Shown: in pieces, positions 55,123 to 62,843 of the stretch | Position numbering within the stretch: position 1 is the stretch's first letter | Layout: every line of letters starts with the position of its first letter | Source: Prochlorococcus sp. AG-402-M18 | GTDB taxonomy: Bacteria; Cyanobacteriota; Cyanobacteriia; PCC-6307; Cyanobiaceae | Direction of reading: 5' to 3' | Assembly: GCA_003216595.1 (NCBI GenBank) | Contig: QCIQ01000006.1 | Span: 1-64,000, forward strand | Length of the DNA stretch: 64,000 nt | The notes under the pieces: model-generated | The model's input: the letters and a program-made list of their open reading frames with translations, nothing else | What the model was told of the DNA's origin: nothing | Databases searched by the model: none | Position numbers and translations under genes: made by a program

Positions 55123-55800
55123 ATGATTAAACAAACAACAATTGCATTACTTTCAGGAGGAATTGATTCAGCGACAGCTGCTTGTCTTGCTATGGAAGCT
55201 GGACAAACAGTAATTGGACTATCATTTGATTATGGTCAACGACATCTTAAAGAGTTACAAGCAGCGGAAGCTTTAGCAAAAGATTTACATCTTGAGGATC
55301 ACATAACAATCAAGATAGATTTATCTTCTTGGGGTGGATCCTCCTTGACCGACACGTCACAAAAAATACCCACTAAAGGTATACAAAAAAATACTATTCC
55401 TAATACTTATGTTCCAGGTAGAAACACTATCTTTGTTGCAATTGGATTGAGTCTTGCAGAAGCTCGTGGAGCCAATCGAATCGCATTAGGCATCAATGCA
55501 ATGGATTATTCTGGATATCCAGACTGTAGACCGGATTATTTAGAGGCATATCAAGAATTAGCTAACTTATCCAGCAGAGTAGGACGCGAGGGGAAAGGTA
55601 TAAAACTCTGGGCTCCACTACTAGATTGGGAAAAAACAAAAATCTTTAAAGAGGCATTACGCTTAAAAATTCCTATAGAAAAAACGTGGAGTTGCTATCA
55701 AGGTGAAAATAAACCGTGTGGTAGATGTGATAGTTGTCGTATCAGAGATAAAGCATTAAAAGAAATAGGTTGGGAAGATCTATGTAGTCAAAACATCTAA
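55123..55800 (+). CDS. queC: 7-cyano-7-deazaguanine synthase
   Basis: QueC converts carboxydeazaguanine to preQ0 using ATP and ammonia. The 225-residue protein has the PP-loop [39 protein letters not shown], and a C-terminal zinc site with four cysteines ([20 protein letters not shown] region). It follows queE on the same strand. Its stop overlaps the pabB start by one base (TAATG), so translation is coupled across unrelated pathways. queD, queF and tgt are not in the window. Confidence 0.95.
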   Translation: MIKQTTIALLSGGIDSATAACLAMEAGQTVIGLSFDYGQRHLKELQAAEALAKDLHLEDHITIKIDLSSWGGSSLTDTSQKIPTKGIQKNTIPNTYVPGRNTIFVAIGLSLAEARGANRIALGINAMDYSGYPDCRPDYLEAYQELANLSSRVGREGKGIKLWAPLLDWEKTKIFKEALRLKIPIEKTWSCYQGENKPCGRCDSCRIRDKALKEIGWEDLCSQNI

Positions 55801-57140
55801 TGAATAAAGTTAAACGACTACTATGTCAATGGAAATCACCAGAGCTAGTAGCTTATCAATTGATTCAAGAATGGGGAGATGCAGGCTTTATATGGCTAGA
55901 TGGTGATGGCACAGATTTAGGTAGATGGGTGACCTTAGCGATTGATCCTCTAGAACAGTTTTGTTCTAGAGGATTGGAAATTTTAAAAAAAGATTCTAAT
56001 CCTTTTACAATTTTGCGCGAATTACCGAAAGGTCACTGGACTGGTTGGCTGAGTTATGAAGCCGCATCTTGGACAGAGCCACAAAATCCATGGCATACAA
56101 GTTCTATGGCAACTTTGTGGATAGCCTCTCATGATCCTATATTAAAATTTGATCTTCAAAAGAAAGAGCTATGGCTAGAGGGGCAAGATCAAAAGCGCCT
56201 ATCAATTATGGAAAATTTTCTCGACCATACTTTTCACGACAAGCTTTCCAAACCAAACACTGAAGCGACAAAACCAAAAGAGTACAAGCATAGTATCCCC
56301 CTAGAATCCTGGAAATGGAAATTAACCAGTAAAGAATATTCTGAGAAAGTTAATGAGATCAAAAAATGGATTGCTAACGGTGATATTTTTCAAGCTAATC
56401 TAACCACCTCTTGCCAAGCATTACTACCAGAGTCCATGACTCCAATAGACGTATATTCAAAACTTAAAAAATACTCCCCTGCTCCATTTGCTGGGGTAAT
56501 TATCGGTGATCAAATGGCAAAAGGAGAAGCTATTATATCAACTTCACCAGAAAGATTTTTAAAAGCTATACCCAGTGGTGAGGTCGAAACAAGACCAATC
56601 AAAGGAACTAGACCCAGAGATAGAGATCCAGAAAAAGATGCTGATTGGGCAGCAGATCTTATTTCTAGTCCAAAAGATCATGCTGAGAATATAATGATTG
56701 TAGATCTACTAAGAAATGATCTTGGAAGAGTATGCCAACCTGGTTCAATCAAAGTCCCTCATCTACTAGTTTTAGAAAGCTATTCACAAGTCCATCATCT
56801 CACTTCAGTAGTTAAAGGTAGACTCAATACAAATAAAACTTGGGTTGACTTACTTGAAGCATGCTGGCCAGGAGGTTCAGTAACAGGAGCACCGAAGCTT
56901 AGAGCATGTAAAAGATTGTATGAACTTGAACCAACAGCGAGAGGTCCATATTGTGGATCAATATTAAATATAAATTGGGATGGGGTCCTTGATAGCAATA
57001 TTTTAATCCGATCTTTAATGATTAAAGAATCCTCTATCAGTGCTCATGCTGGATGTGGAATTGTTGCAGATTCAGATAGTCAAAAGGAAGCTGAAGAAAT
57101 GCATTGGAAATTAATGCCACTTTTAAATGCATTAACATGA
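55800..57140 (+). CDS. pabB: Aminodeoxychorismate synthase component I
   Basis: PabB aminates chorismate to 4-amino-4-deoxychorismate for folate. The 446-residue chorismate-binding protein has PIKGTRPRDRDPEKD; the lysine in PIKGT is typical of PabB where anthranilate synthases have alanine. Other motifs are SPERFL, ADLISSPKDHAENIMIVDLLRNDLGRVC and CWPGGSVTGAPKLRA. The glutaminase partner PabA is not adjacent. pabC-like follows with a 4-base overlap. A 12-base-pair hairpin lies inside the coding sequence at 55945-55974. Confidence 0.92.
   Translation: MNKVKRLLCQWKSPELVAYQLIQEWGDAGFIWLDGDGTDLGRWVTLAIDPLEQFCSRGLEILKKDSNPFTILRELPKGHWTGWLSYEAASWTEPQNPWHTSSMATLWIASHDPILKFDLQKKELWLEGQDQKRLSIMENFLDHTFHDKLSKPNTEATKPKEYKHSIPLESWKWKLTSKEYSEKVNEIKKWIANGDIFQANLTTSCQALLPESMTPIDVYSKLKKYSPAPFAGVIIGDQMAKGEAIISTSPERFLKAIPSGEVETRPIKGTRPRDRDPEKDADWAADLISSPKDHAENIMIVDLLRNDLGRVCQPGSIKVPHLLVLESYSQVHHLTSVVKGRLNTNKTWVDLLEACWPGGSVTGAPKLRACKRLYELEPTARGPYCGSILNINWDGVLDSNILIRSLMIKESSISAHAGCGIVADSDSQKEAEEMHWKLMPLLNALT
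55945..55974. repeat. Perfect 12-bp inverted repeat inside pabB
   Basis: ATCCTCTAGAAC at 55945-55956 is the exact reverse complement of GTTCTAGAGGAT at 55963-55974, separated by AGTTTT. It encodes an ordinary stretch of PabB (near residue 50), so it could act as an RNA hairpin or be chance. No T-run follows, so a terminator is unlikely. Confidence 0.85.
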
Positions 57141-57964
57141 CTGAAAATAAGAAGGAAAAATTAGGATGGATTGATGGTCACTGGGGAATCTTCAAAGATT
57201 TAAAAGTGCCAATTAATGATCGAGGTCTCAACTTTGCAGATGGAATCTTTGAAACAATTTTAATTTTAAATGGAGTTCCGCAGCTTCTTAATGAGCATTT
57301 AAATAGATGGGAAAAAAGTGCAAGTATTTTAGAAATGAATCCTCCACCATCAAAAGAATGGTTGATTTCACTCATTGAAGATGGCATTAATCGAGCACAA
57401 TTAAATAACATCAATGGAGTCATTCGTATTAATTGGACCAGAGGTGAATCCAAACAACGTGGAATTGATATCAGCGAGAAAAGCCTTCATAGTTTTTGGT
57501 TGGAAATAGATTCTTATCAACCAAATTTTGACTCTATATCTACAATGATTAGTCAAACTGAAAGAAGGAATTCTTTTAGCCGTTTAAGTTATTGTAAAAC
57601 ATTTTCTTATGGCCAAGGAATTCAAGCACGCTTAGAAGCAAAAAATGCAGGTTTTAATGACGCACTATTATTAAATAGTCAAGGTGAAATATGTTGCGCC
57701 ACTACAGCAAATATATTAGTAAAAAGAGAAAATAACTGGTTGACTCCACCATCTAATAGTGGTTGTCTACCCGGCATAATGCGTCAACGAGGAATTGCGT
57801 TGAACATAATAAAAGAAGCTCTCATTGAAGCGAGACCACAAGATAATGATGAATGGTTTTTAATCAATAGTTTAAGTTGTCGTCCAATTCAAAAAATAAA
57901 CAAAAAAGAGTTAAAAATATCAACTAACCCCAAAGAATTTTGGCTGAGTTTGTTAAAAATCTAA
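57137..57964 (+). CDS. pabC: Class IV aminotransferase, probable 4-amino-4-deoxychorismate lyase
   Basis: PabC releases p-aminobenzoate from aminodeoxychorismate. The start ATG 57137 overlaps the pabB stop by 4 bases, giving 275 residues; an earlier in-frame start at 57104 lies inside pabB. Fold IV motifs are visible: NDRGLNFADGIFET, the PLP lysine in SYCKTFSYG, and CATTANILVKRENNW with GCLPGIMRQR. Branched-chain or D-amino acid aminotransferases share this fold, but the overlap with pabB favours PabC. Confidence 0.85.
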   Translation: MTENKKEKLGWIDGHWGIFKDLKVPINDRGLNFADGIFETILILNGVPQLLNEHLNRWEKSASILEMNPPPSKEWLISLIEDGINRAQLNNINGVIRINWTRGESKQRGIDISEKSLHSFWLEIDSYQPNFDSISTMISQTERRNSFSRLSYCKTFSYGQGIQARLEAKNAGFNDALLLNSQGEICCATTANILVKRENNWLTPPSNSGCLPGIMRQRGIALNIIKEALIEARPQDNDEWFLINSLSCRPIQKINKKELKISTNPKEFWLSLLKI

Positions 57965-57986
57965 AAAATAATATCGGACAGACTAT

Positions 57987-58772
57987 CTATATAGGAATTG
58001 GAAATGTCACTTCAGCTGGCTTTGGAGAGCAAGCTTCTACTTGAAAATCCACAACTGAACCTATTACAACAATCGCAGGAGACCTTAAATTTTCTACTTG
58101 AACTCGGTCAAAAAGCTTTACCAAAGGGCTTTTAAGATAACGTTGACCAATTACAGTCCCCTGCTCAATAACTGCCGCAGAAGTCTCAGGATTCATACCA
58201 CCAGCAATCAACTCTGCTGAGATAAATTTTAAATTATGAACACCCATATATATAACGATTCCATCACTGGATTTCGCTAAAGACCGCCAATTTACAGCTG
58301 GGCGTTTTTTATCAATCCCCTCATGTCCAGTCACAAAAGTGACTGAAGATCCAGCAAGTCTATGAGTAATAGGTATCCCAACATAAGCAGGAGCAGCTAT
58401 ACCTGATGTAACTCCAGGTACTACTTGTACTGGAACCCCTTTTTTATGAAGATAAGAAGCTTCTTCGGCACCTCTACCAAACAAAAATGGATCGCCACCT
58501 TTTAATCTAACGATAGAAGAATAACTCTTTGATAAATCAAACAAAATTTCATTCGTTGTCCTCTGAGGAACCGAATGATGACCACGTCTCTTACCTACTG
58601 AATGGAGTTGGCAATTTGAAGAAACTAATTCAAGTAACTCTACAGGAACTAAAGAGTCGTATACCAGCGCATCACATTTACTAATTAGTTTTTGCGCTTT
58701 AACTGTTAATAAATCGGGATCTCCAGGACCTGCTCCGACAAGATACACAGTGCCAAACTGATGTGTATTCAT
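57987..58772 (-). CDS. cobA: Uroporphyrinogen-III C-methyltransferase
   Basis: CobA (SUMT) makes precorrin-2, the branch point for siroheme and cobalamin. The 261-residue protein has VGAGPGDPDLLTVKAQKLI, GDPFLFGRGAEEASYL, VVPGVTSGIAAPAYVGIPITHR and VTGHEG, all SUMT signatures. It overlaps the CbiX-like gene by 4 bases (58769-58772) as the second gene of a leftward pair. Its place near nirA suggests it supplies siroheme to nitrite reductase. The start is ATG 58770-58772. Confidence 0.95.
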   Translation of the reverse strand: MNTHQFGTVYLVGAGPGDPDLLTVKAQKLISKCDALVYDSLVPVELLELVSSNCQLHSVGKRRGHHSVPQRTTNEILFDLSKSYSSIVRLKGGDPFLFGRGAEEASYLHKKGVPVQVVPGVTSGIAAPAYVGIPITHRLAGSSVTFVTGHEGIDKKRPAVNWRSLAKSSDGIVIYMGVHNLKFISAELIAGGMNPETSAAVIEQGTVIGQRYLKSPLVKLFDRVQVENLRSPAIVVIGSVVDFQVEACSPKPAEVTFPIPI

Positions 58773-59662
58773 GGCAAGTTACCCAAAATATTAACAAGGC
58801 CACGATTAATAATATCAATCTCAAGCAAAGATTTAAGCTGCTCTCCTTGACTATCAATTTCTACATTTTTGTTGGGAGTCAAAAGATAGGGAATAGGAAG
58901 ATAATTCTTCTCCTTTTTAAAAGTATCTTGATTCCATCTAGACCATGAATAAAGAGGAATATTTAGGAATTTTTCTAAGGACTTAAGAAAAAAACTTGAA
59001 GTAACTGAAGAGACAGGGTGATGAATCAATGCAGGTTTAACAAAAGGACTCTGACTAGTTATCAGATCATCTATTAATGATAGCCATGGTATAAAAGAAC
59101 CTAGGAAAGGAAACAATTTTATATTTTGTCCATCTTCTTGCAAACGTTTAAATATTTTTGGTACATCAATACAAACATGACTTCCAGGTAACAAAAAGAG
59201 AGGAACTAAAAACACTGACCTATTACCGATGTCAATTTGTTCTGGATTGTCATCAGTTAAAGCCTCTATTGAAACAGAGCGATTTTTAACCCTTTTTAAT
59301 TGGTCAACCAAAAAAAGAAGAGATGGATGTATCTCACCACCTCGAGAACCATGAACTAGTAAATGTAAATGGTGAGGAGGCTCACAATTAATTCTATTTG
59401 GTAACAAAGACAACTTTGGATGGGCATCTAAAGATGTATTAGTACTTTCAACTAATTTATGAAAATTGAGATGATGAGAAATTCTAGATACTCGGGAACA
59501 AATAATTTCAGTCGAGGAGAGGGGGTTAATAGAAGGAAGACTCAATACAGAGGAAGAAAAAGATTCAAAAGTACTTTTCATAGAGACCTCTTTGCTATGA
59601 AAGAGGTTTGGGAAATGCTCAAAAGCGGAGCGATTAGAAGCCTCGGAGAAATTGGACGCCAA
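58769..59662 (-). CDS. CbiX-like protein, candidate sirohydrochlorin ferrochelatase
   Basis: This 297-residue frame contains a CbiX-type motif LLVHGSRGGEIHPSLLFLVDQLK near residue 105, where the histidine is the expected metal ligand. A second segment, VFLVPLFLLPGSHVCIDVP, matches the second CbiX histidine motif (LLPGxHV). The family puts iron or cobalt into sirohydrochlorin. The first ~100 residues are Ser/Asn-rich and not CbiX-like, and the true start may be ATG 59579-59581. It is upstream of cobA and divergent from nirA, so a siroheme role for nitrite reductase is the natural inference. The protein is divergent enough that the activity needs proof. Confidence 0.75.
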   Translation of the reverse strand: MASNFSEASNRSAFEHFPNLFHSKEVSMKSTFESFSSSVLSLPSINPLSSTEIICSRVSRISHHLNFHKLVESTNTSLDAHPKLSLLPNRINCEPPHHLHLLVHGSRGGEIHPSLLFLVDQLKRVKNRSVSIEALTDDNPEQIDIGNRSVFLVPLFLLPGSHVCIDVPKIFKRLQEDGQNIKLFPFLGSFIPWLSLIDDLITSQSPFVKPALIHHPVSSVTSSFFLKSLEKFLNIPLYSWSRWNQDTFKKEKNYLPIPYLLTPNKNVEIDSQGEQLKSLLEIDIINRGLVNILGNLP

Positions 59663-59715
59663 TACTAAATGAGAAATTTTGAAACTAATTAATCAATTAA
59701 ATGGATAGACTTGGT

Positions 59716-59729
59716 GTATTGAATGATAC
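59716..59729. promoter_or_regulatory. NtcA-type binding site upstream of nirA
   Basis: GTA-TTGAATGA-TAC matches the NtcA consensus GTA-N8-TAC exactly. It lies 87 bases before the chosen nirA ATG and in the intergenic region divergent from the CbiX-like gene. A -10-like TATGGT follows at 59746-59751, 16 bases after the box; the usual spacing is nearer 22, so the -10 assignment is weak. NtcA is the cyanobacterial nitrogen regulator that activates nitrite reductase genes. Confidence 0.7.
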
Positions 59730-59815
59730 CAAAATAAATAAAAAATATGGTAAAAACTGATACACCTAGAATTCACATTTTAAAGGTTAATTATAAATGT
59801 CAACTTTCAATACAA

Positions 59816-61477
59816 ATGGTTCAATACTATCTCGAAGGCAAAAAACTAAATAAAGTTGAAAAAAATAAAGCGGCTAAGGATGGACTAGAAATAGGAAAGG
59901 ATATAGACAAATTTGCTGAAATGGGATGGGAGCAAATGGATAAAACTGATTTAGAATTAAGATTGAAATGGTATGGGATGTTTTGGAGACCAAAAACCCC
60001 TGGAAAGTTTATGTTAAGGCTAAGAATACCTAATGGAATAATTAATGCAGAACAATTAAAGGTAATTGCATCAATTGTTGCGAGATATGGAGAAAATGGA
60101 AGTTGTGATATAACAACTAGGCAAAATATACAACTTAGAGGTGTTTTGATTAGTGATTTGCCTGAGATATTAAATAGGTTAAAAAAAGTAAACATATCGA
60201 CAACTCAATCTGGATTTGATAATCCGAGAAATGTTACTGGAAATCCCATCGCTGGAGTTGATCCAAAAGAAATTATAGACACAAGAAAATATACATCAAA
60301 AATGCAAGATCATTTAACTAATGAAGGTAAAGGAAACTCAGAATTTTCAAATCTTCCAAGGAAGTGGAACACAGCTATAGCAGGATCAAAAGATAATTTT
60401 CTTTTACATAATGATTTGATTTTTCATCCCGTTAAAGTTAATGGAGTTTTAGGTTTCAGTGTTTGGATTGGAGGTGTACTTTCATCAGTAATGAATGAAT
60501 ATGCAGTTCCGTTGAATGCATGGGTTGAAGAAGAAAAAATTTATGAATTAACATCAATTATTTTATCCCTCTGGAGAGATAATGGGGAACGTAATATAAG
60601 ACCTAAAGGTAGGTTTAGATTTTATTTAGATAAAATTGGTGTTGAAAAATTTAGAGATCTTATCGAAAAACAATATGGAGAATTAAAAGAAGATCCAGGT
60701 TCAATATTTTCAGATAAACCAAGGTCATTTTTTGGAATTCATTCTCAAAAACAAGAAGGTAAATATTTTGCAGGAATTCATGTGCCAGTAGGCCGTCTTT
60801 TGGCTGAAGATTTACAAGATATAGCAAATATATGTGAGAATTTTGGTGATAAAGAAATAAGACTTACCGAAGACCAAAATATTATTATTACTGGTATACA
60901 TACAAATCTAATTGAAGAATTTAAGGAGCAATCTATCTTACACAAGTTTCCATTAAAACCAGAAAATATTGCCGCAGGTACTGTTTCTTGTACTGGAAAT
61001 ACCTATTGTGGTTTCGCTCTGACAAATACAAAAGATCAAGCTTTAAAAATCTCTTATGAATTAGACAAAGAATTAGATTTGAAAGACGAATTAAAGATTC
61101 ATTGGACCGGGTGTCCTAATAGTTGTGGTCAAGCCTACATGGGAGGAATTGGTTTAACGGGTAAAAAAGCTAAAGACAAAGAAGGAAAAACTGTTGAAGC
61201 TTATGATATAAGCATTGGTGGATCACAAGGGCCTAATTATAAATTAGGAGAATTAATAAAAAAATCTGTCCCTCAAGATGAATTAAAAGATGTACTAAAA
61301 GATTTACTTATTTCAAATTTTGAGGCAAAAGAAAAAATATTTTTAAGTAAAAAATCTGGTTCATTCTCTCGATTTATGAATTGGTTTAGTCCTCTTGGCA
61401 AAGATAAACCGCTGATTGATCGAGCCAATGGCAGCCCCGACATCTTTTCCAAATTTATGAATCGAATTAGTAATTAA
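59816..61477 (+). CDS. nirA: Ferredoxin-nitrite reductase with unusual C-terminal tail
   Basis: NirA reduces nitrite to ammonium with ferredoxin, using siroheme and a 4Fe-4S cluster. The cluster/siroheme cysteines are C392 and C398 (CTGNTYC) and C433 and C437 (CPNSC). The substrate-arginine region WYGMFWRPKTPGKFMLRLR and the two ferrodoxin-like half-domains are complete. ATG 59816 is chosen because the first open ATG at 59747 lies in the promoter, 17 bases after the NtcA box. The protein is 553 residues, longer than the usual ~510. The extra ~40 C-terminal residues (from about 514) are richer in GC codons, and the last 33 recur in the small ORF downstream. Confidence 0.96.
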   Translation: MVQYYLEGKKLNKVEKNKAAKDGLEIGKDIDKFAEMGWEQMDKTDLELRLKWYGMFWRPKTPGKFMLRLRIPNGIINAEQLKVIASIVARYGENGSCDITTRQNIQLRGVLISDLPEILNRLKKVNISTTQSGFDNPRNVTGNPIAGVDPKEIIDTRKYTSKMQDHLTNEGKGNSEFSNLPRKWNTAIAGSKDNFLLHNDLIFHPVKVNGVLGFSVWIGGVLSSVMNEYAVPLNAWVEEEKIYELTSIILSLWRDNGERNIRPKGRFRFYLDKIGVEKFRDLIEKQYGELKEDPGSIFSDKPRSFFGIHSQKQEGKYFAGIHVPVGRLLAEDLQDIANICENFGDKEIRLTEDQNIIITGIHTNLIEEFKEQSILHKFPLKPENIAAGTVSCTGNTYCGFALTNTKDQALKISYELDKELDLKDELKIHWTGCPNSCGQAYMGGIGLTGKKAKDKEGKTVEAYDISIGGSQGPNYKLGELIKKSVPQDELKDVLKDLLISNFEAKEKIFLSKKSGSFSRFMNWFSPLGKDKPLIDRANGSPDIFSKFMNRISN

Positions 61478-61524
61478 TTCGATTTTATAAAAAATTATTT
61501 TTCTTAATTTTTAAATTTATGACT
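61376..61524 (+). repeat. Tandem duplication, copy 1 (nirA 3' end to second codon of small ORF)
   Basis: These 149 bases are identical to 61579-61727, with a period of 203 bases. The copy covers the last 33 nirA codons, the stop, the 41-base nirA-downstream spacer, and ATG ACT of the next frame. Just outside, the two copies diverge: the five codons before 61376 and 61579 are SFSRF and SISRF, with mostly synonymous changes. After the shared ATGACT the copies give different but similar FocA-like codons. The second copy is listed separately. Confidence 0.97.
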
Positions 61525-61680
61525 CAAAGTACTTCTCAAATGAGCTACGTCTTACCTAAAGATTCTATTTCCCGTTTCATGAATTGGTTTAGTCCTCTTG
61601 GCAAAGATAAACCGCTGATTGATCGAGCCAATGGCAGCCCCGACATCTTTTCCAAATTTATGAATCGAATTAGTAATTAA
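61519..61680 (+). CDS. Chimeric 53-residue small ORF (FocA-like start, NirA tail)
   Basis: The frame runs from ATG 61519 to TAA 61678-61680. Residues 1-13 (MTQSTSQMSYVLP) match 10 of 13 residues of the FocA N-terminus. Residues 16-20 (SISRF) resemble NirA SFSRF, and residues 21-53 are identical to the last 33 residues of NirA. It is best explained by tandem duplication joining a focA 5' fragment to a nirA 3' fragment. The frame remained open, although its flanks have drifted. Whether it is translated is unknown; it has the same upstream 41-base spacer as focA, so it may share focA's translation signal. It could be a pseudogene fragment. Confidence 0.5.
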   Translation: MTQSTSQMSYVLPKDSISRFMNWFSPLGKDKPLIDRANGSPDIFSKFMNRISN

Positions 61681-61727
61681 TTCGATTTTATAAAAAATTA
61701 TTTTTCTTAATTTTTAAATTTATGACT
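61579..61727 (+). repeat. Tandem duplication, copy 2 (end of small ORF to second codon of focA)
   Basis: This copy is base-for-base identical to 61376-61524. It includes the last 33 codons of the chimeric ORF, the 41-base spacer and the focA ATG ACT. Codons before it (SISRF) and after it (focA codon 3 on) differ from those around copy 1. Confidence 0.97.
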
Positions 61728-62633
61728 TCAAGTGCTTCTCAAATGGACTACGTCCTACCAAATGAATTGGTAGATGGAATGATTGCTGCAGGTGGCAAGA
61801 AATCATCTGTAAGCGTAAAAAACTTGCTAATAAGAGGCTTCTATTCAGGAGCAATTTTAGGTTTAGCGACATGTCTTGCAATTACTATAGGTATTCAATC
61901 TGGGATGCCTTGGTTAGGTTCTTTTATATTTCCTTTTGGTTTTGCAAGTATCGTTCTTTTCGGTATGGAGCTTGTTACTGGTAATTTTGCGTTACTACCA
62001 ATGGCCGTATGGGCTGGAAAGAGTTCTTGGTCTGCAACTGTAAGGAATTGGCTATGGGTTTGGATCGGTAATTTTCTAGGTACAGCATTTGTTGCTGTTC
62101 TACTATCCATCAGCTTGTCCAGTGCTGGAAATGTTGATCCTTTAGCTGCTGCTGAAGGTGGAAAAGGATGGGCAGTTGTAGCAGCAAAAATCATAGCTAT
62201 ACATAAAGCAAACACAATTGTGAAATATGAAGCACTTGGAAGTACTGGTTTTTTCCTCGCATTTTTACGTGGGGTAATTGCAAACTGGCTGGTTTGTTTA
62301 GGTGTAACAATGGCACTTGTAAGTAAAAGTGTTCCAGGAAAGATACTTGCTTGCTGGCTACCTATAACTGCATTCCAAACAATGGGAATGGAGCACATAG
62401 TAGTTAATATGTTTTTGCATACAACTGGCCCTCTACTTGGATCAGGTATTCCTTTTACAAAAGTAATTTTTTGGAATTTCTTACCAGTGACGATTGGAAA
62501 TATTGTTGGAGGAATGGTATTTATTGGAATGCTTTTCTATAGCACCCACAAAACTCCTATCTCTAATGTATTACCAGACGTAAAAGATGAAAAATTAGAA
62601 CGAGAACTCGAAGCACAACTTGGTGCAAGATAA
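61722..62633 (+). CDS. focA: Formate/nitrite transporter (FNT) family protein, nitrite uptake
   Basis: FocA/NirC-type channels are pentameric six-helix membrane proteins passing formate or nitrite. This 303-residue protein starts at ATG 61722 with a 40-residue soluble N-terminus, then helices near residues 47-65, 68-95, 110-138, 176-200, 205-225 and 245-275. Family features include FGMELVTGNFALLP (the first half-helix with its gap), the later NWLVCLGVTMAL and GMEHIVVNMF. Its place downstream of nirA argues for nitrite rather than formate. The C-terminal end is acidic and lacks a helix. Confidence 0.93.
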   Translation: MTSSASQMDYVLPNELVDGMIAAGGKKSSVSVKNLLIRGFYSGAILGLATCLAITIGIQSGMPWLGSFIFPFGFASIVLFGMELVTGNFALLPMAVWAGKSSWSATVRNWLWVWIGNFLGTAFVAVLLSISLSSAGNVDPLAAAEGGKGWAVVAAKIIAIHKANTIVKYEALGSTGFFLAFLRGVIANWLVCLGVTMALVSKSVPGKILACWLPITAFQTMGMEHIVVNMFLHTTGPLLGSGIPFTKVIFWNFLPVTIGNIVGGMVFIGMLFYSTHKTPISNVLPDVKDEKLERELEAQLGAR

Positions 62634-62660
62634 AAAAATTAAATTTTAAACTAAATTAAG

Positions 62661-62687
62661 AAGCCTAGAAAGTTGTATTCTAGGCTT
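62661..62687 (+). terminator. Possible terminator hairpin after focA
   Basis: AAGCCTAGAA (62661-62670) pairs with TTCTAGGCTT (62678-62687) across a 7-base loop. It lies 28 bases after the focA stop and is followed by TCTTGATATG, a weak T-tract. A Rho-independent terminator is likely though not ideal. Confidence 0.55.
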
Positions 62688-62843
62688 TCTTGATATGTCT
62701 ACTATTAATAGTTATTAATAGGGTCTTAAAAGATTTTCAATTAAACTCTAAACAAATCAGATACTTGACTTGATCAATAAACAAATAGTAAATTGAAAAA
62801 TTACTCTGATTAATTATTTTCTAATCTACTAAATTTAAATTCT

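Noticed and set aside
61895-62398. 167-codon open frame antisense to focA
   Set aside because: It is a shadow of the membrane-protein gene, with no start signal or family similarity seen.
62703-62721. Short direct repeat TATTAATAG after focA
   Set aside because: It has only two copies of nine AT-rich bases, too short to mean anything in this genome.
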